Part shown: piece after piece, positions 12,826-23,691 of the stretch
Numbering within the stretch: the first letter of the stretch is position 1
Layout of the letters: each line of letters starts with the position of its first letter
Origin: Trema orientale
Taxonomy: Eukaryota; Streptophyta; Magnoliopsida; Rosales; Cannabaceae
NCBI GenBank assembly: GCA_002914845.1
Contig: JXTC01000038.1
Span: forward strand, 1,315,027 to 1,379,026
Length of the DNA stretch: 64,000 nt
Direction: 5' to 3'
Made by a program: the position numbers and the translations under genes
Notes under the pieces: generated by a model
The model's database searches: none
What the model saw: only the letters and a program-made list of their open reading frames with translations
Told to the model about the DNA's origin: nothing

Positions 12826-13183
12826 AAGGATAACTGCAAAAAAATACCCTGAAGTTTGGGTATTCTACAATTTAAACTCTGAAGTTTAGATTCTGCAAAA
12901 AAATACGCTGAGATTAAGAATGTCTGAAAATTAATATCCTGGACAGATTTTTTGACCAATTTTAGGAACAAAAAAATAATAATATCTTCCATTAAAACTA
13001 GATTAATCCATATTATTCCTCTTAATTTTGAGGATATTATTGTATTTTATCAGTTAAAAATCAACACAGGGTATTAATTTTCAGAAATTTGTAATCTCAA
13101 GGTATTATTTTGCGGAATCCAAACTTTAGGATTTAAATTGCAGAACATCCAAACATGAGGGTATTTTTTTGCAATTATCCCTT
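12826..13183. mobile_element. MITE nested in the Pack-MULE, 358 bp, about 125-bp inverted ends
   Basis: The left arm (AAGGATAACTGCAAAAAAAT...) and the reverse complement of the right arm (AAGGGATAATTGCAAAAAAA...) match over about 125 bp with mismatches, including TACCCT, CAATTTAAA and GAAAATTAATA blocks. The flanks share GTTAA (12821-12825 and 13184-13188), a possible 5-bp target duplication that may be chance. No coding text. The family is not assigned. Confidence 0.75.
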
Positions 13184-14218
13184 GTTAAGATCATACAACA
13201 TAGAGAATAGAGAGTTGGACATGCCGACATATATGCATGGCACCTTCCTTCTTGTAGTTTTTCCTCACTTTTTTCCCCCTAAAAAGTGAGAGTTTGTAGG
13301 GTTGGAGAGATTCTCTATGTTACAACAGGCAGCAGCTCAACAACCAAAGCCAAAAGTCCAACTAAAACAAAGCCCAAATAAATGGGCTTAAAGTTGAACT
13401 ACTAGTACTACAGCAGCTGACCAAAACACAATACTGTGAGAAAATTAGACAACAACAGCCTACAAGCCTTGTAGAAAACTCTTCATCATGCTATACAAAT
13501 CTACATGTGCATATATTACATAAACAAGTAAAAGAACCATCTTCCAGCAGGAAAAGAAAAAAGAAGTAAAAAAACAATTTAGCTATACATTTGCGGTACA
13601 AGAAAAAGTGATACATATATTGACAAAGGAAACGACTTAAGAAGTTAAGATAAGTACATGGAAGTAGCAGTTGCATACATGTTTTGAACCCTGATCCTCA
13701 AAACCGAAGGAAATCAGTAATATTTAGTGCTAATATTAGACCTAATCTAGCCAGCCTTACTCTTTACAAATAAACAAAACACGAAAAGAAAAAGATACAA
13801 TAAACTGCAAGTTACTTTGCTTTGAGATGTTTTTTTGGTGCTTCTTCATAATCAGATGCATAATAGATCCAAACTCAGCAGAATTCCCTTCACCTTACTG
13901 ATCAGCTCAAAAACACAAACATCTCCTCCCTGCCAATTTTTATAGGTCAAAAATGGACCTCATCCTTCACCCATTTTCTTAACTATGCATGATTCATTCT
14001 TATATTTGAAATAGCACCTAACATGCCACTTCTTTTTCTCATTGTAAACCTGAAGTTGCTGAACACCATTTCATATGCCTTGCTACGTACAAATTCTATA
14101 GGCACATCTTTAAAAAATAAATAAGCAAACAAAACTGAAACTAGTTAGTGTCTTTAAGAATATATACATATAAAACCTTAAGAAATTTAAAAGACAGATG
14201 TACATATGATAAGCTCAC

Positions 14219-15101
14219 CAGATAAGTATTATACGTCTTAATGATAACCATGAAAGAAGGATTTTGAAGATTGCCTAAAGGCAGCACGAACTGCCTTCCC
14301 AGTTTCCTTAGATAGCTATGGTCCTCTTGATTTACTGCAAGAGAAACTTCTTGGAACAATCATTTCATTATCTTCTTCACATTTCGCAGGCAAATCGTGC
14401 GAGACTTATTAGTATTTTCCTTCGGTTTAGATGTCCCTGAAATATTGGCAATTTCTTGTATCTCTTTCTCCTCTTCTCTTACATGGCTTATGCTTCTTGT
14501 TCAGTACCAGAATTCAGAAGGTCCTCGATGATCCTTGGCAACAGCATTTCTGTGTCGCTTTCTAAGCTTGCCCCTTTCCCTTCGATTGAGAACAATTTCA
14601 GTTCTTATCCCAGGACATTCTTGCTTTAAACCTCCATTCAAGGCTTTTCTTTCAGATGAACCAAGAGAAATGGGAGGTTTGAGATTCAAATTTTCGACAC
14701 AACGATCATCAACTCTGGTATCTTCCTCTTACTTGCAAAATGAACCATAAAACTTTAGTTGTTTACGATCGAAATTTTCCTCTACGATCATCATTCGGCA
14801 TGTCCTTCTCATTATGACCCTCAAACTTTGGAACATAAACTGGATACTCAATCTTAGAACCGAAAGCATCACATATACAGATAAAAAATACTAAATTCCC
14901 TTGGTATATAAACTGTAAAATAGAGCCTGAGGGGATGGAGTAATAGTTAATAAATTCATCAAGACCATTAATAAGCCAGATACTATTCACTCCATTTTTC
15001 TCCAATTGTACATGCCATGGTCGATGACTATTAGGGACAGTTAGGATAGCTAAGTCAGAAAGCTCTTCATGAAATTTCATAGCAGACTTTGTTGGGATTC
15101 T
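14219..15101 (-). pseudogene. captured VRN1-like B3 transcription-factor gene piece
   Basis: Minus-strand text begins after a CAG acceptor at 15102 and reads RIPTKSAMKFHEELSDLAIL..TVPN...WHVQLEKNGVNSIWLINGLDEFINYYSIPSGSILQFIYQGN. This is the first B3 domain of VRN1/REM proteins (family text EELSDVAILTVPNG..WHV..W..GW.EF..YYSI..G..L.F.Y.GN). Farther down, 14360-14219 encodes LPLGNLQNPSFMVIIKTYNTYL and ends at a GTGAGC donor, like the start of the second B3 domain. An Arg/Lys-rich linker-like stretch lies at 14501-14689 in another frame. The frames do not join cleanly and the second domain stops short, so I call it a gene fragment. The parent family binds DNA and includes vernalization regulators. 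An intact 118-codon frame over domain 1 leaves open that a short protein is made. Confidence 0.72.
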
Positions 15102-15109
15102 CTGAATTA

Positions 15110-15480
15110 GGTGCCACATTATATTAATGGTTTAGAACAAAGTCCATATTTAAATTCAACTTTTTTTTAACAAAAAAAAAAAAGCGATCAAACAAATCCA
15201 ATGTTCTTAAATAATCAAAAAAATGCCCATGAACCATAAGGAAAAACAAAACAAAAAACATTATGGAAATTTAGGTTGAGTACTATGTTTGTTGATATCT
15301 CTAAATTAGGTGCCATGCATTTATAACAAAGTCCCCAAAAAGAATAAAATAATGAAACAAACAATGCCCATGAACCAAAAAGAAAATCAATACCAAAACG
15401 ATAATGCAAAATTTTTCTATCATGCACTTCACCTTCTTCGTCATATAAAAACAATGTTAAGTTCCAGTGCAAATAAGAAA
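15110..15480. repeat. diverged local duplication upstream of the B3 piece
   Basis: The block near 15101-15235 (TAGGTGCCA...AACAAAGTCC...AAATGCCCATGAACCA) recurs near 15300-15376 with changes. Both copies lie in what would be intron or leader of the captured B3 gene. Confidence 0.55.
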
Positions 15481-16084
15481 TAAATTATAGTTTCTCCAAC
15501 TTAGTCTTCTCAGCCCTTATAATTAATAAAATCAAAAGCAGAAAAAAAGTTCGGGGGGTGGAAGAAGCACAGTTACCAGTTTATGTTCAATAATTGCGGG
15601 TTCATCCATTACCAGGGCGAAAAGAGGGAGGCAACATTTTCATCTGCAACTGCATGGCTCCATAGTAGAAGGAAGAAAAGTAAAGTGTTTGAAGAGAAAA
15701 GTAGTTAAGATTGCAGTACTCAAATTCTGACCAACCAAAAAACCGAACCAAGATCTTGCTCGAAAGACGAAGACGAATAATTGATCAGGTGAATTCGGGT
15801 CTATGCAGATCTGGTCTATGGGGATGAGAAAATGAGACGAAGAGAGTCTATAGTGAATTGATTTCAGGTACAGAGAGAGAGATATTAAGCTGATTGGGGA
15901 CCCAGGGTGATCGGGTATAGAGAGTTAGTGATCGGGGGGTGAAAAACTTCTTTTGGGTTTCTAAGAGACAGGGGGGGAGAGAGAGAGGGGACCGGGTATG
16001 GAGAGTTTAGGCGGGTGTAAATCGGGTCCACCTTGGGTGAATCAAGTGTAACGCACCTCAGATTTAGCAAGTTAAGTAATGTCG

Positions 16085-16172
16085 ATCAATACTACAAAAT
16101 TCAAATCCGACGGCTCACGTTAAGTGACCTTACTTAGGGCCATTTTATGGGAGCCCTACATTAGACTAACCC
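16085..16172 (-). repeat. right terminal inverted repeat of the Pack-MULE
   Basis: On the minus strand this reads GGGTTAGTCTAATGTAGGGC and onward, matching the left end in inverted orientation. The 9 bp after it (CAAAAGTAA) match the 9 bp before the left end in 8 of 9 places. Confidence 0.8.
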
Positions 16173-16181
16173 CAAAAGTAA

Positions 16182-17689
16182 AATAGAAATTCAAATTAGC
16201 AATAAAAGAAGTCCAAATGGGGCAAAAATAAAAAAAAAAAAATGGCTGATAAAGACTAAGAAAAAGATAAAGGAACATACTTCAAAAAAAAAAACTAAAT
16301 AATTAAAAACGATTAAAAGTAATAAAAAACATTAAAACAATATAATATACATATAATACTTTATGATAGGCGCTGATGTGATGCACCTGTCCTAATTTTT
16401 GCGTTAATTTAATTTAACTTATTTTTTTCAGTTTCTGGCCTTACAAAATTTGACACGCTCAAGTAGTATATTGAAAATTTAGCAGTCGTATTTTTCTAAA
16501 TTATAGCGTTGTGTGTCCGTATTTTTCAAGTTTTTGAAACTTGTCCGTATTTTTTAAAGAATAACCCTTTTTAACGTATTTCTCTAAAACCCCCGAAAGT
16601 TTAAGGATTTAATTGCCACAATTAAAATTTTGAGAACCAAGTTGCCACAAATTAGATAGTTTAGGAACTATTTGTGCCATAAACCCTAGAAAAAAGGCGC
16701 ATTCATTATATTATTAGCTCCTATTGTACTACTTTGGCCCTATGAATTTTTAACTAAGATAATAATAGCCATTGAATAATATAATTGTTACAATATAATC
16801 CTTTTGTGACAAACAATTAAATATTTACCAGTTCAATAACGAAATTACAACGTTGCTTTTTAATTTTTGTTACAAATGCAAGATAGACTGATGCTCTTTT
16901 TATGCTCAGTTGATGGTATTCTTATGTGTGTCAATCACTTGCACCACGACTCCAGCATAACTAGATAAAACAAAATTGCGAGCCTCATTATTGTTCTGAA
17001 AGCTAAATATGTTTACCTTTACCATATAATAATTAATGGCTTCTTATGTCGCCTTTGCCTAGACGTCAAAAGAAAAAAATTAAAAAATATATTAAAAAAC
17101 AAAAAACAAAAGACAAAACAAACGTTGCAGACCATTTTTGTTGTAGTGTTAAAAGGTTAGTTTGCTTTTTTCTTTGTGTCCAAGAATCTCTTTTTGTTGG
17201 TATTGGATTCATTCAACCAATGTATAACTCCAACTTGCCCACAAAATCTAGCATAGTAATCAAGTTACCATTCATGCTACGGTACAAACAAGAATTTGTA
17301 GACATCCAAGTTTACTATTCAAGCTATCAAACATATTGTCCAAACAATATCTTCTTCAATTTTCTTTTTGTTAAAGATAAGATATATGATTAACATTTTC
17401 TTGATTTCTTCTGACCATAAATAAAAGCAACATTAACTCCCTTAAGCTTTTAAGCAATTTGTGTTAGTGTGAAAGCATTCATCAACTTTTATTGCATCAT
17501 CAGACTGAAGAAAACATACTTTAAAAGTCTACATTAAATTTAGTTCTCTCCTTAGTAGAATTGGAGGTTAGACTCTAATTAATCAACTTGTTCCAGGAAG
17601 TCCAAGTCATAATCTATCTAGTCAAATTCGTACGGCTCTATACTGAGTAATGCCATACACTATAGGAAAGGATAAAGATAACACAACCC
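16182..17689. other. AT-rich intergenic DNA
   Basis: No gene is supported. Near 16590-16690 lies the reverse complement of a phrase (GGTTTATGGCACAAATAGT and following 'CCTAAACTAT') that recurs at 61287 and, inverted, near 63080, so it is one end of a dispersed repeat. A 115-codon frame at 17046-17393 has low-complexity Lys-rich text and no family likeness. Confidence 0.6.
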
Positions 17690-17704
17690 TTTTAACCAAT
17701 ATCA

Positions 17705-18040
17705 AATTTTTTTTTTCCTTTTTTGATTCAAAGAAAAGAGGAGGAGGGGGCGACCAGCGTGACTACCCTCCCTGAGTGTGACCATAGGAGCTCCAACCCC
17801 GTTCAAGAATGTTCCCCCAAACCCTACGAGCGGGTCGCCACCACCGGACAGTGGAGTAAGTCACCTGAACCCCATCCGAATAACTAGCGAGAACGGTACC
17901 CTAGGGGTAAAGGAAGGGGCACTGGGCTGGCAGGTAACCACTCTCACATTTAAGACTCTCGAAGGAGCCACTCAGGTTCGAACCCGCGATCTCTAGCCTC
18001 CACGGTAATCAAGTTGCCGCTAGGCCACCTGTTCGGTAGT
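17705..18040 (-). mobile_element. tRNA-derived SINE, 336 bp with tail, 15-bp target duplication
   Basis: On the minus strand the head has a polymerase III A box-like GGTGGCCTAGCGG and a B box GGTTCGAACC about 50 bp later, as in tRNA genes. The 3' end is an A-rich tail (T-run at 17706-17722 on the + strand). The flanks are identical: TTTTAACCAATATCA at 17690-17704 and at 18041-18055. A perfect 15-bp duplication, an internal promoter and an A-rich tail are the marks of a LINE-mobilised SINE. It is GC-rich against its surroundings, and the perfect duplication suggests a young insertion. Confidence 0.92.
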
Positions 18041-18055
18041 TTTTAACCAATATCA

Positions 18056-18956
18056 GTTGACTGTTACTTCTTCGAACCTTTAGCTTTACTACTTTTACTG
18101 CATTTGTTATGCACTTGAAAATTTTACGAGAGTCACTGGATTTCTAGACCTCAACTAGAACCAAAAGACAGCCAGTTGAGCTCAAAGACTACAAGCGGAC
18201 CAAAAAAAGATTAGAACTAAGGTGCAGAAAATTGAAATTTTGAAAACCGAGATATGTATTTGGGACTAAAATCGGTAGAAGACACTTCCCTTTCAGCATA
18301 CAACATTCCTTTGGCATACTAAGCTCATTATATACATTCCTTTGTGCAAGTCATGGAAGTGGTTGGGGCAAAGTTCAAGCTCGAAGGGAACAAAAAGTGT
18401 ATGAGCTCATCGTAAGTGAGCAAAATCGTCTCCATGTGAATTAGAAACCAAAATATATACACACAAGAAATTAATGGATGATGTCCTCAGTGCTTTAAAG
18501 TTCTCCGGGTAAGAGAAATCACAAGCAAAAATTGGCCACAAACGCAAAACCTTGGTAGAAAGGAAAAGACTTATGTTGCCTCACTCCATGTTTCCTCCAA
18601 TCTTTGAAACAATGTTAGAGTTATGCTATACATACCAGAACCACCACGAGGCTGTAGTGTGCTATTGTTAAACATTTCTTTTCTTTTTATCGAAAATATA
18701 CCCCCTGAATTGAATTCTTTGGTTTTTCCAAACAGTCTTCGCCCTTAACTTTTCCCTGAACAGAAAAAGTCGAACAAAATCAGTTAGTTTTTCACAAGTC
18801 ATTAGAATAAAACCCCTTCAGAAGAGGCATAAATGATCAACAGATGTGACATAATGAGTAGAAAATTAGATGAATAAAGATGATTTCAACAAGTCAAGAA
18901 TCTGGCTGCCTTGGACCACCAAGACTGTAGTAGTAAAATGCATAATTAACTATTAG
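18056..18956. other. intergenic DNA, 3' flank of the next gene
   Basis: No gene or repeat is clear. The right half probably holds the 3' untranslated region of the minus-strand gene that ends at 18957. Confidence 0.5.
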
Positions 18957-21300
18957 CTACTGTACCTTTGAGCGTATCGTTCCTGCTATCCCAATCTTCA
19001 CTGAAAGACTCTTTTGTGTTCCTTGGTGACCCCTACTCACCATGCTGCCTCCACCTGCAGCTGTGCCTTTTCCCTTGCACTTCTGACTCGCAGCAGTTTT
19101 CCCTGTCACATTTTCTTTTTCATCACCAGCCAAGTTCTTCGACCCACCAGTTCCCGTTTTCTTCTTGGGTTTTGAAGCAGCAACAACAGAGTTCCGTTCA
19201 TTAACTCTAGAAGGAACTAAAGCTTTAGCACCAGAAGGTCGATATGGAACCTGCAATAATCACTGTTATTCATGTCATATCACTCTTGGTGGTCCAAGAC
19301 AACAATTTTAGGCTTTTGAAGCCAGTTTTCTCCACTATCACTTTTGGACTGAAAATTAACAGTATTTACAAGAGGTAAAACAATGGTTTATAATCAACAG
19401 ATACTCATGGTCGATTCAGTCTGTGTGAAATGGTTTGTCTGAGTTTTTAAAGGCTATACGAAATTTTCTGACATAGTGTCCCAAATTTCAAAAGTTCATT
19501 ACCTTTGGTTTTGCAGCTTCCCGATGGGTTCCAAAATTAGGTTGACCTCCCCTTCTGTTATTTGAAGCCCCTTCCTCAACCTTAGTAGTTGATGCCTTAG
19601 CTGTGCCTGAAGAACTCACTTTGCTCTTGACTACGTAAGTCATCCTCCCTACATTTCTACTATCTGGGGTTGCTTCTTTTGCCCGTGCTGATGTAGATGT
19701 TGACGTCCTGACATCATATCTGGGGTTAGAAGATGATCCAACACTAGACTTGCTGGATGTAGAATTACATCCCTTTGATTGCTTTCCATCATTGTTAATC
19801 TCCACTCTTGTTGCTTGTCTCATGACGCGGCTCTTTCTAAGACTAATCTTCATAACAGACAAAAGGTCACTTGTGTGACCAAATGCTTGGCTTGACACAT
19901 CCATAACCTTAAGCTGTTGTTGCTGACCACTCTCAGATGTTACGGTGCTTGATGGATTGCTTTCACCCACTTTGTATGTCTCAGAACTCAGACCGCTGCC
20001 AGGATCCCCACATGTCGGCAAAGGCTTGGAGCACTTAGACATGGCCTTGCCACATGAACTGCTTTCACAGGCTACAACTGATTTTGAAGTTGAAGTTTCT
20101 TTCCGAAGTATAAAGCTTGATTTATGTCTTATTTTGTCACCATGTTCTGGTTTCACGCATGAAGAATTCCCACTCAGAACCTTGACTGGGTGTGACTTAT
20201 TAAATGAAAAGTCCTTATTCTCCCCTTTCCATTTCTTGCTCCGGTATTGTTTTCCTCTTGATTTTGACACAGAAGGTGGAAGGTTTGGTGAAGATGGTCC
20301 AGATAACTCAAAGTCTAGGCCTGTACTCTCATCCTCAGCATGGGAAAATAACACTGACTTTAAATGGCGAGAAGAACATTGATGGAACCTAATAGTTACA
20401 TAAAGTCATAAATTAACTCACAGATCAGCAATTTTAATCCACTGAAAATTGTACAAAGATTACAAAGAAAAACTGGTCAAGTAAAAGGAAAAGGATGTTT
20501 ACTGATGGCTCGTGTAAAACCACTTGTCATCACTGCATTTCAACCAAAAGAAGAGGAAAAAATAAAAGATAGGATTAGCATCGAATCCACTACGCAAGAT
20601 TGTCAAATGAATAGCATTGAAACTGATTAGATAAAATCTGAACTAAATACATAAGAAACTCACTGGTCTTGATTCTTGGACTCAGCTTCTAAATTGAGAT
20701 CAACCCACATAGGAGCCTCAATGTCTTCCTGTATTAATCAGCACATGAAAGAAGCAACAATCAGTTGCAAACAATATATGAGACCCTAACAAAAATTGCA
20801 TAAACTCAATTGATATGCAATAACCAAAATTTAGTAGGTGGAGGAATGTCAATCAAGAAATAGAAAAATGCAAACATTATAAAAAAAAATCCCGGTAATA
20901 AATCTTGTGTTTGGTTGGTTAGAAAACATGTATAGAACGAGTTTAGGTAGCAAATAACCCCATGTGAATAAAAATAATGAACAACTATATAGAACAAAGC
21001 AACCAAAGCCAATGCAGAATTACACAATAATTTCTTTTTTGTTATAATCAAACTATAAATGAAACCAACAAAATCAAAAGAATCCCAGACCAAAAATCCG
21101 AACAAGACAAACCATGAAATAAAAATATAATGAGATAAAATCAAGTTCTACCTCAAATCTCAAAAAACCCGACTTTGAAATCAAACAAAAAAACTTTCTG
21201 AACCAGAAAAACCCCAGAAAGCCAAACAAAAGAAAGTCTTTAAAGAATCCAAGATTCGTACCAGAAAAGCCCAATGATCATCGTTTTTCTTGAAACCCAT
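18957..21300 (-). CDS. plant gene of unknown function, five exons, 437 aa, Ser/Lys-rich
   Basis: Model (complement): 21262-21300, 20664-20728, 20503-20532, 19503-20388, 18957-19250. All introns are GT..AG and the frame stays open to 438 codons including the stop. The N terminus reads MGFKKNDDHWAFLEDIEAPM, then WVDLNLEAESKNQDHDDKWF and YTSHQFHQCSSRHLKS; this acidic, Trp-rich head, spread over three tiny exons, looks like the conserved part. The rest (about 370 aa) is low-complexity, rich in Ser, Lys, Thr and Gly, with no membrane segment or signal peptide, and ends in a basic tail (KPKKKTGTGGSKNLAGDEKE, then GIAGTIRSKVQ). Such a protein is likely disordered and nuclear or cytoskeletal, but I do not recognise it and assign no function. 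The start fits the ATG heading exon 1 (ATGGGT context). Small exons 65, 30 and 39 nt long make automatic calls likely to miss the N terminus. Confidence 0.82.
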
Positions 21301-22818
21301 TTCTAGTCTTCTTTACCCTTTTCTCTGAGACTCAGAATCTTGCGGAAGGACTCAGAATCGGATCCTAAAGTTGGGTATTTTTCATGGTTGAATAAAGGGC
21401 TTAAAAGGGTTCTCAATATTCCTCCATTTCCAACTACTTATGGCGTTGGCTCTTCGGCTTTTTCGCTCTAAAAACAGAGTATCAAGACCAAGGTTTTTGG
21501 GTCTGTTCCTTACGGCTACTTGAGTTTTCGTGGGACCATCAAGGACCGTCTGATCGAATGACTTTTTGGCTTATGAAATCTCAAGATGTGAAGATGTGTG
21601 ATGCACGGTTGAGATTAAGTGACACGCGCTAGTGGGGGATATTTAATTATTATTATTTTCGATGGGGAATAGTATACCATAATTGCGGGTACGGAATCGA
21701 GCATCGAATTTTTTGACCGTTGGTGGATTCAAATTGGTCTGAAAAAAGAAAATGAAATTACATTGATATCCCCTCTAAGTTATATCAGACTTACATTGCC
21801 CCATATTAAAAATATTTACGTTATCACTACCTAAGGTTAAAAAATATTGCACAAACACCTCCCTCAGCAGTCAGGCAATTTTTTTTTTTTTTAAATAACA
21901 AAAAGGGAGGGGTAATTTGATATAAAATAAGGCATATTCGTTTGGATTTTCAGGAAGGTAAATTAATGAATTTTTTTTGGTTTAATAAGACGTATTTTTT
22001 CAAACAACAGATATTATTAGAAAAGAAGATTCTTCCAAAGAAATAAGTTTATTGTCTATTTCTAAAGTAAACTTAGCTAAACCATACCGCTTCATTTGCT
22101 TCCCAATACATATAATTAACTAAAATACCAAGAGAAATGACAATTGTCAAAATGCATCCAACGGTAGATTACCAAATGCCAAATGACAAACAATACCATA
22201 ATAAAGAGATTACCATAAATCCAATTCTAATAATAAGAGATTTAAGCCAACATCTCTGGCCCATGAGAGAGATGTCCCTACAGCTTTCGACCCCGCCATC
22301 TTTAGAGTGATGGTACTAATCATCTTCTTGGAAAATGCCGCCCACTATGGGCATAACCTTGCTGATCGCCACATTAATGTTTCACTTAAATCCACCTTTT
22401 GAAGGAACAGACCAATGAGCCTACTTCCTTTGTGATTTTGTCAAAGTGTCCTATTAATTTCACGTCTTTGCTTTCTTAGTTTCTCTCAATATAATTTGTT
22501 GTCCAATTGACAACAACTTCATGTGATTTGGCGAGTTATGAATCCTCTTATTTTGTTTATGCCAGATACTCTATACCATATAAGAAAACGTCTCAAGTTT
22601 GTGTGTACTTAGTGTGTTAGTATAAAAATGAACGGCATCCACCATAGGTGATGAAAATAAGAACTCGAAATTAAGTTTACAAACGAGAAAGGTTATAAAC
22701 TGCCTCCAAGTTGCGGAAATATTACAAGCTAGTCTTAGTTGTTTCTTGTTTTAAGTTTTTGCACACCAACTTCCAGGCAAATATATGTGTGTATATATAT
22801 ATATATATATAAAGTCAA
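21301..22818. other. intergenic DNA and promoter side of the minus-strand gene
   Basis: The first few hundred bases hold the 5' leader and promoter of the gene at 18957-21300. Near 21745-21900 is a phrase of the kind seen at the ends of dispersed plant repeats (ACATTGATATCCCCT and on), but no partner end was found. A (TA)n run lies at about 22789-22811. Confidence 0.5.
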
Positions 22819-22827
22819 TTTATTTTT

Positions 22828-23011
22828 GAGCAATGCTATGGGGCACCAGTAGTGCCCAGCACCACAGTGACATGTCTGTTTGTCACTGGATGATTTAATT
22901 AATAAATTGGGTCACACATGGGTCCCACTTAAATTATAATTGTGATTAGCCAGTGACAGACTGACACATCACTGTGGTGCTGGACACCACTGGTGCCCTA
23001 TAGTATTATTC
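22828..23011. mobile_element. MITE, 184 bp, exact 9-bp target duplication (MULE-type)
   Basis: The left end reads GAGCAATGCTATGGGGCACC; the right end reverse-complemented reads GAATAATACTATAGGGCACC. The arms match over about 60 bp (..AGTGGTGTCCAGCACCACAGTGA..). The flanks are identical: TTTATTTTT at 22819-22827 and 23012-23020. Nine-base duplications and long arms fit a Mutator-derived MITE. Non-coding. Confidence 0.88.
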
Positions 23012-23477
23012 TTTATTTTTGGATTGAGTCGTACTCATTGTGTCCTAACTCAATTTCGTTATTTTTTTTTTCTACTTGACAGAGAAAAAAAAAAGGAAAA
23101 AAAGAGCAAGAAATTGTTGGTCTAGTATCAAAGTAAATAGAATCTTGTATGACCAAGTTTTAGCCTTTTAGACCAATGCTTTTTATTATACTGCTCCTCC
23201 TAATAATGCTTTTCTTCTTTTTTTCCCCTTAAAAAAAAAAAAAAGGAAAATAACGCAGATTAATTGTTAAGAGGTCACCCTTAATTTTTTTTTTTTTAAA
23301 GGAAAAAATAAATAGATGCAATGAAATCTTTTTCTTTTTGTGTGATTTGTACAAAAGGTTTTCCAAGTTGTAATATAAATAAGAAAATAATAATACCAAA
23401 AATAGTCAAAAGAAAGCGAAAGAGACCTGTTCAGCTTGAACCGCTAAATATCTCAAGTCTGCTAAGTCAAAGCATCT

Positions 23478-23482
23478 GCGGG

Positions 23483-23525
<43 letters not shown>

Positions 23526-23550
23526 GCGTGTTCGATCCACGCTCACCGCA
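23478..23550 (+). tRNA. tRNA-Phe (anticodon GAA), nuclear, intronless
   Basis: A 73-base cloverleaf without encoded CCA. The anticodon GAA is at 23511-23513 within ACTGAAGAT; the D-arm side holds the A box TAGCTCAGTTGG and the T arm the B box GTTCGATCC. The acceptor stem GCGGGGA pairs with TCACCGC apart from one G-A pair that plant cytosolic tRNA-Phe also has. As remembered, the sequence is that of the standard plant nuclear tRNA-Phe. Just upstream is a CAA (23468-23470), a common start motif of plant tRNA genes, and downstream a T-run terminator. Confidence 0.97.
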
Positions 23551-23555
23551 TTTTT
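23551..23555 (+). terminator. polymerase III terminator of tRNA-Phe
   Basis: Five T residues directly after the last base of the tRNA, followed by CTTACC and another T-run. Confidence 0.85.
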
Positions 23556-23685
23556 CTTACCTTTTTGCCCTTTCCCAATTCTAGCTTTTTCTTCCTTTTT
23601 AGACTTATCCAAACGACATCGTTCCAAGCAAAGTAATCATTGACTCACTCACAAATCTGATTGGTGCGCACAATTAAAGGTTCTA

Positions 23686-23691
23686 CACGTG
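23686..23691 (+). promoter_or_regulatory. G-box (CACGTG) upstream of LHCB3
   Basis: The palindrome CACGTG, in the context ACACGTGCCAC, lies about 350 bp before the LHCB3 start codon. G-boxes are binding sites of bZIP and bHLH (PIF/HY5-class) factors and are common in light-regulated promoters. Function here is inference; the site also lies 135 bp downstream of the tRNA gene. Confidence 0.5.

Larger units (their letters stand above)
9943..16172. mobile_element. Pack-MULE: non-autonomous Mutator-like element carrying two host gene pieces, 6.23 kb
   Basis: The left end reads GGGGTGCGTCTAATGTAGGG and the right end, reverse-complemented, GGGTTAGTCTAATGTAGGG; similarity runs inward for at least about 90 bp (GCTCC..AAAATRGCCCTAAGTAAGG..). 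The flanks are CAAAAATAA (9934-9942) and CAAAAGTAA (16173-16181), a 9-bp target duplication with one mismatch, as made by Mutator-like transposases. No transposase text is seen. Inside are a glycolate oxidase piece (+), a VRN1-like B3 piece (-) and a nested MITE at 12826-13183. Both ends lead into CT-rich, leader-like DNA (10080-10330; complement of 15840-16010). Family behaviour (gene capture by MULEs) is known; its application here is inference from ends plus contents. Confidence 0.85.

Noticed and set aside
17046-17393. 115-codon frame on the + strand
   Set aside because: Low-complexity Lys-rich start, no family text and no promoter or splice context; chance frame in AT-rich DNA.
17778-17996. 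72-codon frame in the SINE
   Set aside because: It lies wholly inside the SINE, on the opposite strand to its promoter, and reads through tRNA-like sequence.
19945-20382. 145-codon + strand frame
   Set aside because: It is antisense to the long exon of the minus-strand gene, whose splice sites and frame are consistent.
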